This document shows positions 15,344-29,500 of a stretch of DNA of 64,000 bases, in pieces; position 1 is the first letter of the stretch, and each line of letters begins with the position of its first letter. This DNA is from Siniperca chuatsi (Eukaryota; Chordata; Actinopteri; Centrarchiformes; Sinipercidae): NCBI RefSeq assembly GCF_020085105.1, contig NC_058062.1, positions 4,242,945-4,306,944 of the forward strand, given 5' to 3'. Position numbers and translations under genes: made by a program. Under the pieces are notes generated by a model. That model had not been told where the DNA came from. It did no database searches and saw only the letters and a list, made by a program, of their open reading frames with translations.

Positions 15344-18300
15344 ATCAGGATTCAGACTGACAGTTATCAGGTTCTTCCATTTACCGATGAATGTTAATGC
15401 TACAGTCCGTTTTAACATAGAATAATAGAGCTGCGAAGTGGGAGGGGCTATTTTGGGCGCCCCTAGTTTCAGAAGTAAAAAGTCCCATTCATTTTTCCCA
15501 CAGACAATGTTATGTGACTGACAGTTGGAGCACTTCTACAACTTGCATGGTCATGAAACTCTCCTGGTTGAATTATCAGTACAAGAGTTGAACAACCATG
15601 TTAGAAAATAACTGCTTCTTTGATCAAAAGTGCAAATTTTTCTACCTAAAAATATAAGAAGTTAACCACGACTCCCAAGGTGCATTTCAATAAGAAACAC
15701 CCAATCACAGAACTTAAAATTCTGTTACGTGGGTTGCTAACGGCGGGCAGAAGCTAAAGAGTTTGCTGTCGAGAAATTAATTTAAAAATAAATTTACTTT
15801 CGGATTCTGGGTCAATTCTGGATGAATTCAGATGAATTCGCTACAGCTCTGAGGCGGCTGACCGTCATGCCAAACTGACAGAAAACGCATGATTTCTCAG
15901 AGATGAAGTTGAAATAATTAAAACTGATGACCAAAACATCAACCTATAGGGTTGTTACATTATCCAGGATAGTGCAGCATTTCTAAGTTAAGTAACATAA
16001 AGGATATCATTAAAAGAAAAACTTTGAAATGGGAATATAGTAAAGGCTGGAGGACAGGTGTGTCTTTACATTAAAGCTGAGTACTTACAGCTCCAGAGAT
16101 GCCTCCGGCAGTAAAGCTGATGGAGAAGTTGGCTTGAGTCATTTGAGACTCACATAGCCGGGCCTTCACCAGTTCATAGTTAAACCAGTACAAAGCTGCA
16201 AACACACAAAAACAGGGACGATTCGTTTGATTTGTTTTTTAACTCACTTCTGCTTTCCCAAATAACCAGTATGGTGACAAATTACTGCTCATTTTGAGTG
16301 TACCATCTCATTTTCCATTGTTTCTTCCATTTTGTCTTTGTTAAAAGTTTTTTTGAGGAGGTTTTCCTCATCCAGATCAAGGGTCTAATGATAGAGGCTA
16401 CCGTATGCCGTTCAGATCCCCAAAGTCCCTTGAAGCACATTTGAGGGTATATAAATAAACTTGACTTGAAAATATGTCAAAAGGATGTCGGTACAGTAAG
16501 GGGAAGATGGTAGAGAGAAGGTAAAAAGAGTGTTGGAGATATGTTCTTTCCTACCCCATTTAGAAGAAAAATTACAATAAACTATACAAAAAATATAAAC
16601 TAAAACAACAATAAATTTGTAACATTTATTTAACCCTACCCCAAATCTATCTTTCGAGTATTAAACACTCTGAAAGGTGGCTATAAAAAGGTCTGTAGTT
16701 TCAAAAATCTGGTTCAGCAGATATTTTCAAGAATGCGGACAGTACAACACAGTAACAGTGTATTTAGCTGTGATCTGATGAAAGGACGACTGTTTGGAAC
16801 ATAATGAAGATATCAAAGAACAGCAGAGGAGTGAAATATGCTGCGGGAGCGGTTTGACAAGTTTCTATGGAGGATTCATTTTTCTACTGCAATTATAACG
16901 AACATGAAGTCGAGCAAAACTTCAGGTGCATTTGTTTTACAGCCACATTTCAAGTCTACAGAGGAAGAATGTTTCATTGATTTTGCATTTATCTCAGTAA
17001 CAACCCCTCTAAAAATGAGATCTAAGATTTTTCTTCCAAGTATTATTATATTGTATTCCGTGGTGCTGCTCTCACCAGAGAAGGGTACGTCTCTGAGAAC
17101 GGTGGGTCCCCAGCCCCTCCACAGTGACAGCAGGCCATCCTGGGCCACAGCAGAGCGGATACACACCCGCAGCTCGCTGTAGGACAGCCGACGGGACTGC
17201 ATCTTGGTCCTGACCAGCTCCAGAGGGCTGATCACTGTCACAGCCCCCACTGCAACACACACACACACGTTAGAAGTAAAAAACACATTAACATATCACG
17301 GTTAGTATATCTGTGTGTGCTTGTGCTTTAATGGACTTACATCTAGCCAGACCCCCAGCAACAAGAGGGATGTGGCTGCCCTGGAAACCCAGACCGTATC
17401 TCAGGAAGTCCCGCAGCTGGTCGTAGCAGGTGAAGTAGATGATGGTGGCAGGTACAGCCATAACCCTGCACATACACATACAAATAAACAAAGGTTTCAA
17501 ATGAGTAAGCGCTGGGACAACACTGTAAACCAATCCATGGAAAGCTTTCATATCAAAAACATGTACATTTGTCACTAGAGGTCGACGGATGTATCAGTTT
17601 GCAGGTATATGGGATATAGTGTTTATTGGTCTGTTATTGCTGAATCAGTGACATCTTCTAAATCACTTCTCAAAACGTATTTATATTTATTCTAGCACTC
17701 TGTTTTATTGCCAACATATTGTGTCTGTTGTTATTATTAGTAGTAATTATCTTTATTGTTGAGTTAGTTTTATTATATTTCATTGTATTGCTGTATTATT
17801 TTAATTGCCTGATTTTATTTGCCTCAGTCCTGAAAGGCTTTAATCCTGGTTCAACCATGTAAAGCACTATGTAACTTTGTTTTTGAAAAGTGCTGTATAA
17901 ATAAAGTTTATTATGATGATGATGATGATGATTATTATGATTAGGATTATTATTATTATGATTAAACAACTGAACACTGGAGCAGCTTAAAAACAGTCTG
18001 TCTACAGTAAAATTAAGTTCTTGGGACATTATCATTAATCATTTGTTCAAGATATTTTGTAAATTAATTCAGAAAATAACTGGTGGGGTTTCAAGCACAT
18101 GTGTGGATTTATAATTGTTGTTTATTTGGCTGTTCTGCCACTGCATAGCTGTGGTGGGTCATGCTGTTTTAAAGACTTGATCCTCAAAGAACTGAATGAG
18201 TCTAAATGTTGTTTCCATCCAGAAATATTACATTTACAGAGGAGACACTTTATCTGTATAATTATGGCACTCAAAGTAGAGCAATGTTAGAATACTAGAT

Positions 18301-20691
18301 ATCAGAATAAAACAGCTAATGGCCACTTACATCAGTGTAGTTATGAATTGAAGACCCATATCTTTCTCACCCTAACCTGAATTTCAGTTCTTACACATTT
18401 ATTCTATTATATTAAGTATTATAGACATTTCCGCGATGAGAGTTTAGACACTCACAGTGTTGGTGGTAGCCCACTCCACAAAGACCTGAGTCCTTCATGT
18501 CGAGTGATTTTCACAAAAGCATCCTATGGCACAAACAAACAAGCATACATTTTGATTCATTCTGAGTGCAAACAGACTGTGGCAAAAGCAAAGCTGCTAA
18601 TGTACTTGTACTCACAAGTGTCCCACTGAAATGTGTTGGTGTTTTGTACCAGCTGGTGCAACTGGTTCCATTCTGACACACATAGATGTGATCCATCAGT
18701 CCATTACAATAGAGGAAACACTTCCCTGTGAGGCAGCAGAGAGTGGAAAATATCAGCTAAGCATTCAATAACTTTGTGACCTTAGCCTTCCCAGCAATCA
18801 CCAGGTAATTTATCAAAGCCAGAATCTAAAAACAACATTCTAGTTAAACAAGTATCTGAATATTAGTACGATTCAATCTGTAAAGTTTTCTTGTTTTCTA
18901 AACTGAGTTAGACAACCCTCGACAGAGGAGAGAAAGGTGATTAATAATACATGCAATGGCAATGACCACAGAGTCACTCAGAAGATAACATCAGGGCTGT
19001 CCTTGTCACTGCTTACTTTGCCTGTTTATTTAGGGCTGGTTTAAGATAGACTATTGACAAAAATTTAAAAGAAACTTAAAAAAAAAAAAAGAAGCATAAT
19101 TTCACAATGGGCTCCTACTACAGAATTGGGAAATATTGGAAATATTGGAGGGAAATTTTATACTTATATCCACTTTGTACTTAATTATAGTGTATTATAT
19201 TTTGATTGCTTAGTACTTCTATTCCTGTGTGTAACAAAAGAGTTTCCCCTCGGGGATCAATAAAGTATTTCTGATTCTGAAACAAAACATAACATTTACT
19301 GGGAACATGAGCACGAGTGAGCAAGAGTAAAGAAAATCTTCCAGAACATTTTTAGTGTTGCTTTGTGTTTCTTGAAGCTACCAAAATATAGAATCTCTAC
19401 CAACATGAAATGTTTTTTTTAAAGGCCAGGTACAAAACTGCAGCCATATAACTCAGACTTTCATACATCAGTGAATAAATAAGACTGAAGGCCAAGCAGT
19501 GAAACTAAAACATGCATGTCTAAGCTGATAGAAAACATGTTGGGTTATTTTGTTTTCATTGGCAAGAGATGTTAGTTAGACGAGCATGTGCCACTGCCCA
19601 CACACAGAAAGTTTTGCTGGAATACCGTGTTTTTTTAAACTGCGGCCAAGTTTTAGCATGCAGCGACGGCGGGTCAGATACTTACACTTGGAAGGGCGGA
19701 TGACGCCACCCCATGGAGCAGATTCACAGGCTAAAGCTATGAAACAAAGCAAAAGGCAGGACAGATAAAGAGAGAGGACAAACAAACAGAGCGTAAACAC
19801 ACAAAAGGACAGATGTAGTGGGTTTTAGAAAAGCATCAAGATACAAATGTCATCCACAAGCAGCTGTTAAAAGCAAAATCAGTGTTTCATTACAAGTTAA
19901 TGTATGTCTAAAACCTCAGAAGAAGACAAGCTCCGTGTCCTACCTTGGTGGAACGGTGTTTGCTGAGCCTGCAGCCTGATCTTCACAACATCCAGCGGTG
20001 TGACTGTAAACAAATAAATTGACAGATTCAATTATTTTAATGACATGCACTCAGTTGCCAGATTATTAGGTACACATAGCTAAAACTAATGCAGTCTAAT
20101 ACAACAGTCCTGCAATAAATACTACCTTCATGGAGATTATAATGTTCAGTGTTTGTTTAAACTGTTTTAGAGACGTCTTGATTCAACTGTAGGATCGTTT
20201 TATAGGCTGCAGTTTGTGGTGCTGTTGAATTGTTACACTGGCAGGTGTTTCTATTATTTTGTCTACCCCATTTATATCAATGAGGGCAGGCTAAATAACA
20301 GAAACAGCTCTCTGTGTGTTGCAATACAATTCATCCTCCAAAATGATCATATAGTTGAAACAACAGCTCTCTAAAACAGTTTTAACAAACACTGAACTTT
20401 ATAAACTTCATGAAGCGAGGGTTGACTGCAGGACTGTTGTCTTTGACTACATTAGTTTTAGCTAGCTGTACGTCATAAATCACAACTGAGTGTAATACTT
20501 TGGTGACAATAAGACAATCGTGTGCACAAGCAATTATATCTATAGATTTACAGACATAAGTTGCTTTTTCTAGTCTTTGTTTCTATGATCTCACCAAAAA
20601 TAGATGTGAGGAGGGCTCCAGTGCCAGAAGCCAGCATCTGCTGCACAGGAGAGATCGCAGCCACGGGGCTGCTGATGGCCCGCTCCCCCAT
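14426..20691 (-). CDS. slc25a39: Mitochondrial glutathione carrier SLC25A39
   Basis: Inner-membrane carrier that imports glutathione into mitochondria. Coding exons (minus strand): 20595-20691, 19944-20003, 19686-19736, 18616-18725, 18456-18523, 17341-17465, 17076-17249, 16089-16195, 14810-14891, 14616-14696, 14426-14532; in phase, 353 codons (human about 359). Three carrier repeats are marked by [22 protein letters not shown] and [11 protein letters not shown]. The first matrix loop has four cysteines in CFLYCNG...VCQNGTSC with the human spacing (C-x3-C-x9-C-x5-C); in mammals these sense iron-sulfur and control turnover by AFG3L2. A non-coding first exon ends at 22098. The 51-nt third coding exon can be skipped in frame. 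The paralogue slc25a40 is less likely because the gene is head-to-head with progranulin, as SLC25A39 is in mammals. Confidence 0.93.
15303..15343. repeat. (ATCT)n microsatellite
   Basis: About ten tandem TATC units in an slc25a39 intron. Such tails often mark the 3' end of fish LINEs. Confidence 0.95.
15440..15970. repeat. Probable dispersed repeat in slc25a39 intron
   Basis: Non-coding block whose segment around AAAGTCCCATTCATTTTTCC and ACAATGTTATGTGACTGACA resembles a repeat common in percomorph introns. Ends were not found by eye. Confidence 0.4.
16345..16472 (+). mobile_element. LINE or SINE 3' tail
   Basis: Contains TTTTTTTGAGGAGGTTTTCC and ends in GGGTATATAAATAAACTTGA, the form of the 3' end of several fish retroposons. 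Only the tail remains. Confidence 0.5.
17640..17940 (+). mobile_element. LINE 3' tail with (GAT)n
   Basis: Ends with AAAAGTGCTGTATAAATAAA followed by GAT repeats, a typical fish non-LTR retrotransposon terminus, inserted in an slc25a39 intron. Confidence 0.55.
19145..19280 (+). mobile_element. LINE 3' tail, second copy
   Basis: Nearly the same ending as at 3040-3276, including CCCCTCGGGGATCAATAAAG and CTGATT units, here in the intron between slc25a39 coding exons 3 and 4. Confidence 0.6.
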
Positions 20692-22098
20692 CCTGCCCAC
20701 CTGTCAGATCCCAAAAAACAACAACAATAAACACAATACCAATTCACACGGAGAACGCTATGTTCGGTAACTAAACTGTACTGTCTTATGTCTCGTTGTT
20801 ATGTAAAACAAAGAAGAAGAAGTAGTGTTGGTGTCCTGCAGGATAAGCAACCTAACACCTAGTTCGTGGCTGGGTAAGTGTCCTGTTATGTCAGTGCTGA
20901 TTGTGTGACACCTGCTCCTGAGATGCTCCAAGTTAGTGTCATGGCAACAGAAATTAGGTTAAAAGGGTGTTATCCAACAATATTAGCAGTGAAAGAAAAC
21001 AATAACTGCAATTTATATTGTTGCCCTTCAGAAACAATAATTGCTGAAACGATTATTACTGTGCAATGAAGTCAGAACAGACGTCCGTCATTGACGTTAA
21101 CTGGATTAGTCTAGGTGGGGTTGTTGAAACATTACGATAGCTTATCTGTGATGTGCATGTCACCAGGCAGCCAGGGAGAGCCTCACCTCCTAACTGAGAG
21201 AGTGGGTGGTAGGAGATAAACAAACGCTTAATCAGCCAATAAAGAAATGGAACAAAAAACGAATGAAGGTCAATTTAAAAAACGTCCTATGGGACATTAA
21301 AAGAGTTTTTAAGAAATTATACACAATGCCAACAAATCCATCACTAGCAGCCAACATGTTTTGAATGAAAACGTGCATTGTGGAGGAAATTTGGATAAGT
21401 TACAGTCATTTCAGACTTTCCTGTTTTCCTACCTGTGTGGCTGCCCTTTATTTCCACAGGCTCGTCCTATTTCTGGAGTTGATTACACTTTAGTGCGACA
21501 GTTAAAGCCACTTGGCCCTCAAGGTTTGCATGGCCAATAAGCTGCTTTGCAAAACAAGTGTTCTTAGGCTGCATGAGTGACCAACACAAACATGTAGCTA
21601 AATGTGTCCTAAAATAAAAAGATGTTTGGGGTCTTCCTGTCACCTTCACCTAAATTACACAACGCTGCAAGGAGGCTCATGTTGACAGGACACAAGTTAA
21701 TGAAAAATAAGACACATTAACTACTTTCAAATGATTTGATTATCGTTTCACTGAATTCTGCAACTTGATCAATGATCTACGCTAACATTAATGTGTGACG
21801 TTAGACGCTTTGTCTCCAATATTTGTAAAAAATTCAATTAGCACACTCTGTCCTTTTTCCTCCACCGTTAGCTAGCTAACTTAATACACAACCACCCACA
21901 CTTGAGGAGAGGAGGAAAGGTTTGATTTAAAGTCAGTACGTTAATTTATCAAATGCTTTGAGCCAAACCTGTCTGAATTATGTTACCATGTAACGTTAGC
22001 TAACTGTCAGCATTTGAGTGAAATTTAACTGGGTAGCTAGCTAGCTTTTCAGGCAACGTTTTCGCGTTATTTAAGATGACAAGCTAACGTTACTCACC

Positions 22099-22560
22099 TC
22101 TACTTTAGCTGCCAGCGTCGTTGTGAAATAGAGGCGTCTTCACCATAGACTGTATAAAATAGGTCTTCACCCATTTCAGTTAAATGATCGTTACGATGCC
22201 ACATTTAAGAGCTAACGTTACGCCACTCTATCGTGCTGTAACTTGGGGGTTCTCCATTGAGGATAACCCGTAAACATGTTTACGGAGTAGGACAAAGCTC
22301 GCGCAGCAGGGCAGTTTATATGTATACGTCACAAAATGTGCGCACAGTTCGCGTAGACTTCACAGATCTGTACAAAACTACGCTCAGCGATAGTCGCATC
22401 TCAGTGATAACGAGAGGCCGGTGCGTATGTTTTAGAGATCAGTGGTAAATTGTCAGGGTTCGCTTGCCCCCCCTGCCGCTGCCGCTGCTGTAGCTCTGGC
22501 GCCGCCTGGTGGACGCGACACTGATGTGCGCTGCAGCTGTCGCATGTAAACAAGTCCGTC
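22099..22560. promoter_or_regulatory. Bidirectional promoter region, slc25a39 / grna
   Basis: Lies between the non-coding first exon of slc25a39 (minus strand, donor just below 22098) and the leader exon of grna (plus strand, donor after 22858). It is richer in CpG than its surroundings, notably 22270-22560. No single core element was identified, so the division between the two promoters is inferred from the head-to-head layout. The slc25a39 leader exon itself occupies the left part. Confidence 0.5.
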
Positions 22561-22697
22561 ACTCAACTACAACCTGTTCAGTGTAGCATGCGGCTAAACA
22601 GGAGCAACTGCATTAAACTTTATCAGTCACAATTATTACATTTAAAGAAATCGGATTTAATGGAGGAGACCAGTAGGGGCACAAGAAAATTGGGAAC

Positions 22698-22755
22698 CTC
22701 TCTCTCTCTTTCTCTCTCTCTCTCTTTCTCTCTCTCTCTTTCTCTCTCTCTCTCG
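22698..22755. repeat. (CT)n tract in grna leader
   Basis: Interrupted CT microsatellite with TTTCTCTC variants, about 100 bp upstream of the leader exon donor (after 22858). It probably lies in the promoter or 5'UTR of grna. Confidence 0.9.
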
Positions 22756-23556
22756 GGGGCGTGTTCAAAAAAGGCAGGTCTATCATTACTGTTATTTAGT
22801 GGTGAGACTCTCGTGAACCACCTGACTGCTCACGACAGCCCTTCAGTCTTTTACCAAGGTAAGAACAAAATAAGCTTCTTATTTAGCCCTGAGAATCTGA
22901 CATAATACTTGTTTGGCAAAAGAAGTCATTTGAGTGAATTGTAAATAAGTTTGACAATGATTCACACACATTTACAGTAACTAGACAACTGATTTCAGTT
23001 TGTGTTAATCTTTTACACGCTGCAAATAATAATCCCCTTGTGTGAAATGTCTACAGTTTATTCTGACTAGCCGAGATTTACTGACAAAAGGCATTTCCTT
23101 TTTGATATGCAAGATAAACGAAACTGAAAGTGTGTTAATTTATTTTGTATTAACACACTTCCATCTATTGTGTTTGACTTGCTTCTTCATTGCGAAATAA
23201 AGAGAAAATCAGGAACAAACTTATAAAGGAAGTATTACACTTGAGGAAATAAATGAAGACAACGAGTCTCAGACCTTGTTTGCAATTTTATTTTTGATGT
23301 GTATGATTCAGTTTCAGTGAATTTAAAGAACAGGTTTGAAATCACCAAATAGGCATGCTTTGATTTAACAGTCACAAGTTCCTGGATGTGTAGAAATATC
23401 TCATCATGCTTATTATACTCTGTTACATGTTTTGAGCAATTTCTGCAGGATTTAAGGCAAAAATATTATTTCTGATGTTAAGTGGCAGGGGGATTCCACA
23501 TGCAGACCTTTCACTTTCCTTTCACTGATGACCTTTGTGTCTCCCCCTGTGTGCAG

Positions 23557-26500
23557 ATGCAGAAGTGGATTGTGATCTGTTGGGCTCTCCTGGCCCTGGT
23601 TGGTGCTGATGAGTGTCCAGATGGAGGAAGATGTGAAAACGGTCAAAGCTGCTGCAACAACCCGGCCAACGGCTATGAATGCTGCCCGTTTGATCAGGTA
23701 GATGTGGTTGTACTACCTGCATGTTCTGCATTATAATTTGCCTGAGCAGATACACAAACTAATCACGATTACCCTGCCTGCTAATCCTACTTTTTGGAAT
23801 TAGTCATTGTACTTGATCATGTTCAAAATGAAGCTTTTGGGAGTTCAGATGATGTGCAGTCAAATGTTGACCATTTTAAATTCCAACTTCCCCCTAATTT
23901 TCACCTAAGTAGCTTCAAAATAACAAAAACATCCCAAACAGTTAGGCTATACCTTGCACCTGCTTGTTCCAACACAGCAATGATTCCTACACTATAAGAC
24001 ATAAGAGATAAGCGAAGAAGAGATGCATTTTTTATAACAGAAAGTAATACATATTTTTTGCATCAAATTATGCACAGTTTGTCTTAGTTTAATATATATT
24101 TGGATGTAATTTTGGATATAATGGATCAAACTGGATGCACAACATGCATTTTAATGCAATGTTACATATTAAGTCAAAATCTAGTTAAGACTACAATCTG
24201 AGTTGTTGACATTTTTTGTCATATAACATTTTTTCATGCCATAGAAATGTATAATTGCAAAGAAAACAGCATGTTAAATTTGCAGTTAAAACAAAACACA
24301 GCTAAAAACCAAACCAAACAGTCAACAGCTAGCTAAAACAACAGAGCCAAATCCAGTTAAAGCTAGCAAGAGATAGCCACAGTTAGCCTTGACTTAAGCT
24401 AAATGTACTTACTTCCCCCCTAACTGTTTCCTGTAATTGAAATATATCAGTTTTGGTGTACTAACATCTTGTTAATTTTGTTTGTTATCCCACATAAACA
24501 AGCTAGCAGCTAAATCAAATAATGGAGAATAAAAACAGCTAGCTAAACTAGTCCTGCTAAAAATGTAGCTAGCCTAGCTAACCAGAGTAGCAGTAACTGC
24601 CATCTCAGCTTTTCACCCTAGTGAAATTCACCATTTGTGTGATCAAGCTACTTTTAAATCACTTATTTAAATGTATTAAAGTGTAAATTAATTTATTAGA
24701 ATGATTTCAAGGTAATTAAATTATTAAAAATGGTAGATGGAAAGCTGAAAGAATACATTTTTTTGTTGATACTGTGTTTTCACATATTCCCTGAAGTTTC
24801 TCCAAAGGTCTGTATCACGATCTTTTTGTTCACAAAGACATAAAATGAAGGAATCCAGCTGTTACAGTTTACCCAGTCAGCCTGAAAACTTTAAACCCCT
24901 TTTTCTCAACTGCAGTTACAATTAACTTAACCTCTTAACACGATAAACCCCAGCAAAGTCATAGTAATTCAACTTAAGTAGAATACTTTGTCCCTTTGTC
25001 TCACATAGTTAAATGTACAAATGAGATAATCATTTTCTTATACTCTAAAATAAAAAGAATTAAGCCTGTACAGTGGTACTATTCATGCTCAGTGGTGTTT
25101 TACTCCTTTATGAGCCAGATAAAAGCTCAGGCCTCATATAGTCAGTGTGATAGCAGTTTTAAAACTTTGGTAGTCAAAATGTTGCTACTACTGCTGTCCT
25201 CGTAGGCTGAGTGCTGTGGAGATCACATGCATTGCTGTCCTGGGGGAACAATCTGCGATTCAGCCACATCCAGCTGTGTGAACGCTACTGCGTCCTTCCC
25301 CTGGGTGAAAAGAGCTTCTGCTGATCAACCTGGACTCTCTAAAGTGAGAACAACAGACATCTGCTTTCATGATAAAATACTAAGTAAGACTTTGGCGTAT
25401 TTAAGTTGGCGAGTTCCTGCACTAAGATTGTTCCCCTTTTCCGTCCTGTCCGTGCAGTCCTTCAGGATGATCAAGACGTACATGGGGGAGGAAGACGACA
25501 ACATCTGTCCTGATCAGTCACGATGCCCACCTGAGTTTTCCTGTCTGAAGGCCTTGACAAGGTTTGGCTGCTGTCCCCTAGCTCAGGTAGTCAAACCTTG
25601 TCCAACACAGATATAACATGCAACTTGTCTCCATATATCATTTTCAAATAGTGGTACAATTATCAGGAAAAAAGAGGTAATAACAGGTACCAATTTTCTT
25701 TCCAAGGAATTGCTACAAGGTCATTTAAGGGACAAACTGGAGAAACGAAAAAGAAATATCAAAGAACAAAAATAACAAAAACAGGAAATAAAGACCAAAA
25801 CCATGAAACCAAGTCCATGGTGTCCATTAGTAAACAACTCATACAGTAATACTGGTGGTATTATGAGTGCATATGTTATGCAAAACTGAGATCTGTTTTC
25901 CAAGAGTCCAGTTACTTCCTGTCACAAAGATGATATTTGCTTGTTTGGTTGACAAACTAAGCTGTTTCACTTCACTGAAGGGAGTAAATATGTTGGTCTT
26001 GTGGTAAATTTAATATAGAAGCTGCAGCTCTGAAGAGGAAGAAGCTCCCTGCGTTCTGCTGTAAAGTTATCTGCTGTATTGCTTTACATCAACAATGTAC
26101 AATGCAGTGCAGAGACCAGTAAAGGCTCACTATCTGGCAGCTTCAGATGTCTATTACACCTATTTGGAGTAATACAGTTAAGACTGATCCCTTGTTTCTT
26201 TATAGACATATTAACTTGTGAATTGTATGGTAAAAATGATTACAAGAGGGAATGCATTTATGAAGTGAATTGTTCTGAGTGATTTCCTGGCCCCTAACAG
26301 GGAGTCCCCTGCTCTGATGGGAAACACTGCTGTCCTGAGGGCCACCAGTGCAGTTCAGACAGCCGCTCCTGCATCAGAAAAGGTGAAACTCTTCTACTTT
26401 GAATTGGCTTGTTGTTGAGATAAACTTGCCTTACTCTCGTAAGGGAGTTCCTTCGATCTTAAGGCCCCTAAACTTATCATAGACACATTTTTTTAATTTG

Positions 26501-29500
26501 TTATGTTGTTGCAGATATTGTGACTACAGTTCTGTGCAGCGACGGAGTGTCAGAGTGTCCAGATGAAACCACCTGCTGTGAAACCCCAGAGGGCAAGTGG
26601 GGATGCTGTCCCATGCCAAAGGTACAAAATGGCTGATCTTTTCATTATAGACATACGCAAGGTGACAGCTTTGAAATGCTAATGCTATTCCATACCATAA
26701 GTGAGATAATTAATGAAGAGAAAGTCAAATGATGGATTTGCATGTCCGGCCTCCATGTCCAGTGATCGTGACTTTATTGTGTCTTATCATGTGTGTTTCA
26801 AAGGTTATACTCCATGTGTCTCTATTGTCTGAACAGGCTGTGTGCTGCGAGGATAAGACACACTGCTGTCCTGAAGGGACAACATGTGATATCGAACACA
26901 ACAAATGTATTTCCTCATCTACCAAAAAAGAGATGCCAATGTGGGCCAAACTCCCTGCTAGGATGAGGGCAGAGTGGGAGAACCAGAAAGGTCCACCCAT
27001 CTTACTTCCTCATTTTGATTAATCATTGTCTAAATTTGAATGTGTGTTCATGCAGCTCGATCTCTGTGTGTTTCCACTTTCAGAGGCTGAACAAGTTTCT
27101 GCAGAGACAGTAAATGTTGGTGGCTCAAAAAAAAACCCCGAAGTCACCCCAGTGAATACAGTTCCTCATTCAGAGAAGGAAGTGTCTCTGTCATCTGTCA
27201 CTAAGGCAGCTGCAGGTGAGATGTTGAGATGTAACAATAAAGTAGAAGAGCATCACAGATGTATCATAAGATGCAGATGCTTTGATCCACAACAAAGGTT
27301 TAAAGTATTTTCTGATAGGTAAAGGTACAAATGTATCAACAGACCTTTCTTGTAGCAAACGTTTTGATTTAATAACATTAATAATGGCTGCAAGTCATTT
27401 AGTGTAGGCGTGTCAGTGACCAGCATGACTTACTGGCACAGCTAAATGTTGAAGCATTTCCTACTATGACAAGACTAAATTTATGCTGTTGGACAGGTCT
27501 GTCGAGGCTAAAAGTACAGCAGTATTCTTCCTGCATGCAGTAGGTCAGGTAGCAGTAGGTTTGGCATCGGTAATAGTATCAGCAATGTATCATATTTTGG
27601 TAACCTGAAGGAAGAGGTTTAAAAAGTTTTTTCAAAAGCACTGGCAGTATTGCTGGTGTCTATTAGCTGAAAAAACAACTTTTAAAAGTTTGTCCAGATT
27701 GCATTTCTTCCTGTGTCAATGCTGGTCAGCTCAGGTTTAACATTGAATGTAAAATTAAAGGTGCCCTGTGGAGTTTTCTTTTAAACAAACAAAAGTTATG
27801 TTTACATTCAGTGCATTTCCTTCCCCATAAGTTTTAAAAAATATTATAACTCCTGCATGGTTTAAATCCATGTTTGCTCGCTAGCAGACTTCTTTTTCTT
27901 TGCCTTTGTTGGTGTATTGCTAAGTTTCTTTCTGCGTTAACACCACCAACTGTCCGTTATCGGAATAGTGTGAAACCAAAGGCAGGATGTGAATCGCATC
28001 GCATAAAACGGGGACCCACTCGTAAAAACACTGCGCCATAGTGCTACTAGTGGTCAAAAAATTCTACAGGGTACCTTTAAATGTAACATTAAATTGTAAT
28101 TGTCGGGCCCGACAGTCCTTTCTCTCACGGCGGACATTTGAACTCATCAAGTCAAAAAATAAGGCAGAGGAATCACATGACAGCCAGAGACAGCAATGAC
28201 AAGAGAATGAAATTAGGACACAAATCTTCCTCAGTATTGTCTAACGTGACCTGTGCTGTACCCTTTGTCAGGGCACTATCCCCACAGTTATCATTGCCAT
28301 ATTTTAAAGGAACATTTTGTTCACTTGGGATATATGAATGTACTTTTCTAGGTGCAATAGTGGGGCTACAGAAATGGATTGTCAGGATAGGGCACCATAT
28401 TATACCTGGACTGTCCCAGTGGCATGTTTTAGTCAAAATGTTGTTCAAAATGTTCAATTCTGCAGTTTTCGGATTTGTAGGAAATGTTACTATTGGTATT
28501 TTTTTCCAGGCAGTGATGTCCCCTGCGATGATACAACAGCCTGTCAAGATGGCACCACATGCTGTAAAACCAAAGAGGGCGGCTGGGCTTGCTGTCCTCT
28601 ACCAGAGGTACAATTTTGGCTGCCACTTTTTAGACAGTCCTAACACTGATTTTAAAGGTGTTGGCCAGTGCATTCACGGTTTTTCGTCTTTCTCATTCGT
28701 CATTCCCAGGCTGTTTGTTGTGAAGACTTCATTCACTGCTGCCCAAAAGGTAAGACATGCAACCTGGCTGCACAGACCTGCGACGACAACACATGCTCTG
28801 TGCCGTGGGTCGACAAGGTACCCACAATCCCCAGGCAGGGCGCACAGGTGGGGAATGTTACATGTGACTCCACCTTCAGTTGTCCTGATGGCACCACCTG
28901 CTGCAAGAAAACGACAGGAGACTGGGGCTGCTGTCCTCTACCTCAGGTAAACACACAGAGCAGAGAATCACATTTAAACAGATGGTAGTAAGATGATAGG
29001 TTAACAAGGAAGGTATGTCGCTTTACTATTGGATTGATGAGACCAGCTGATTGAACAGCTGATATCTGATCTGACAGCCCCGGATAATGACAGCAGGAAA
29101 TATGAGTGAGCATGCGTGAACGGAGTGAATGGCAGGATGGAATGAGAATTAACTACAACCTGAACATGCAGAAGTATAGTCTTCCTGACTGAACTTTCGA
29201 TAGAGCTTCATTTCCCAAAACACTGAACTATTCCTTAAAGTTATGAAGTGTATTTGACCCCTTTTATATTCATATTGTCTGCTCTTGAACTTGGCTTTAC
29301 TTTGACAATACCCTCACCTCATGCAAATTCACACATCTAACTGTCACTTAATGTTTGAGACTGAAAGTAATTTTGTCATTTTGTTCAAAAGGCGGTCTGT
29401 TGTGACGACCACGAACACTGCTGCCCTACTGGCACCACCTGTGACCTGGCCACACTCAGCTGTCAGAGCAGCTCAGGCTCAACGCCCATGCAACGGAAGA

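Noticed and set aside
28173-28547. 124-codon minus-strand frame repeated three times in grna
   Set aside because: It recurs only because the DNA is triplicated. It is intron sequence antisense to grna with no domain.
28138-28950. 270-codon open frame over the first duplicated grna block
   Set aside because: It runs through introns and reads the granulin exons in the wrong frame. The true exons are 28510-28607 and 28710-28946. The similar frames at 29708 and 31202 are its duplicates.
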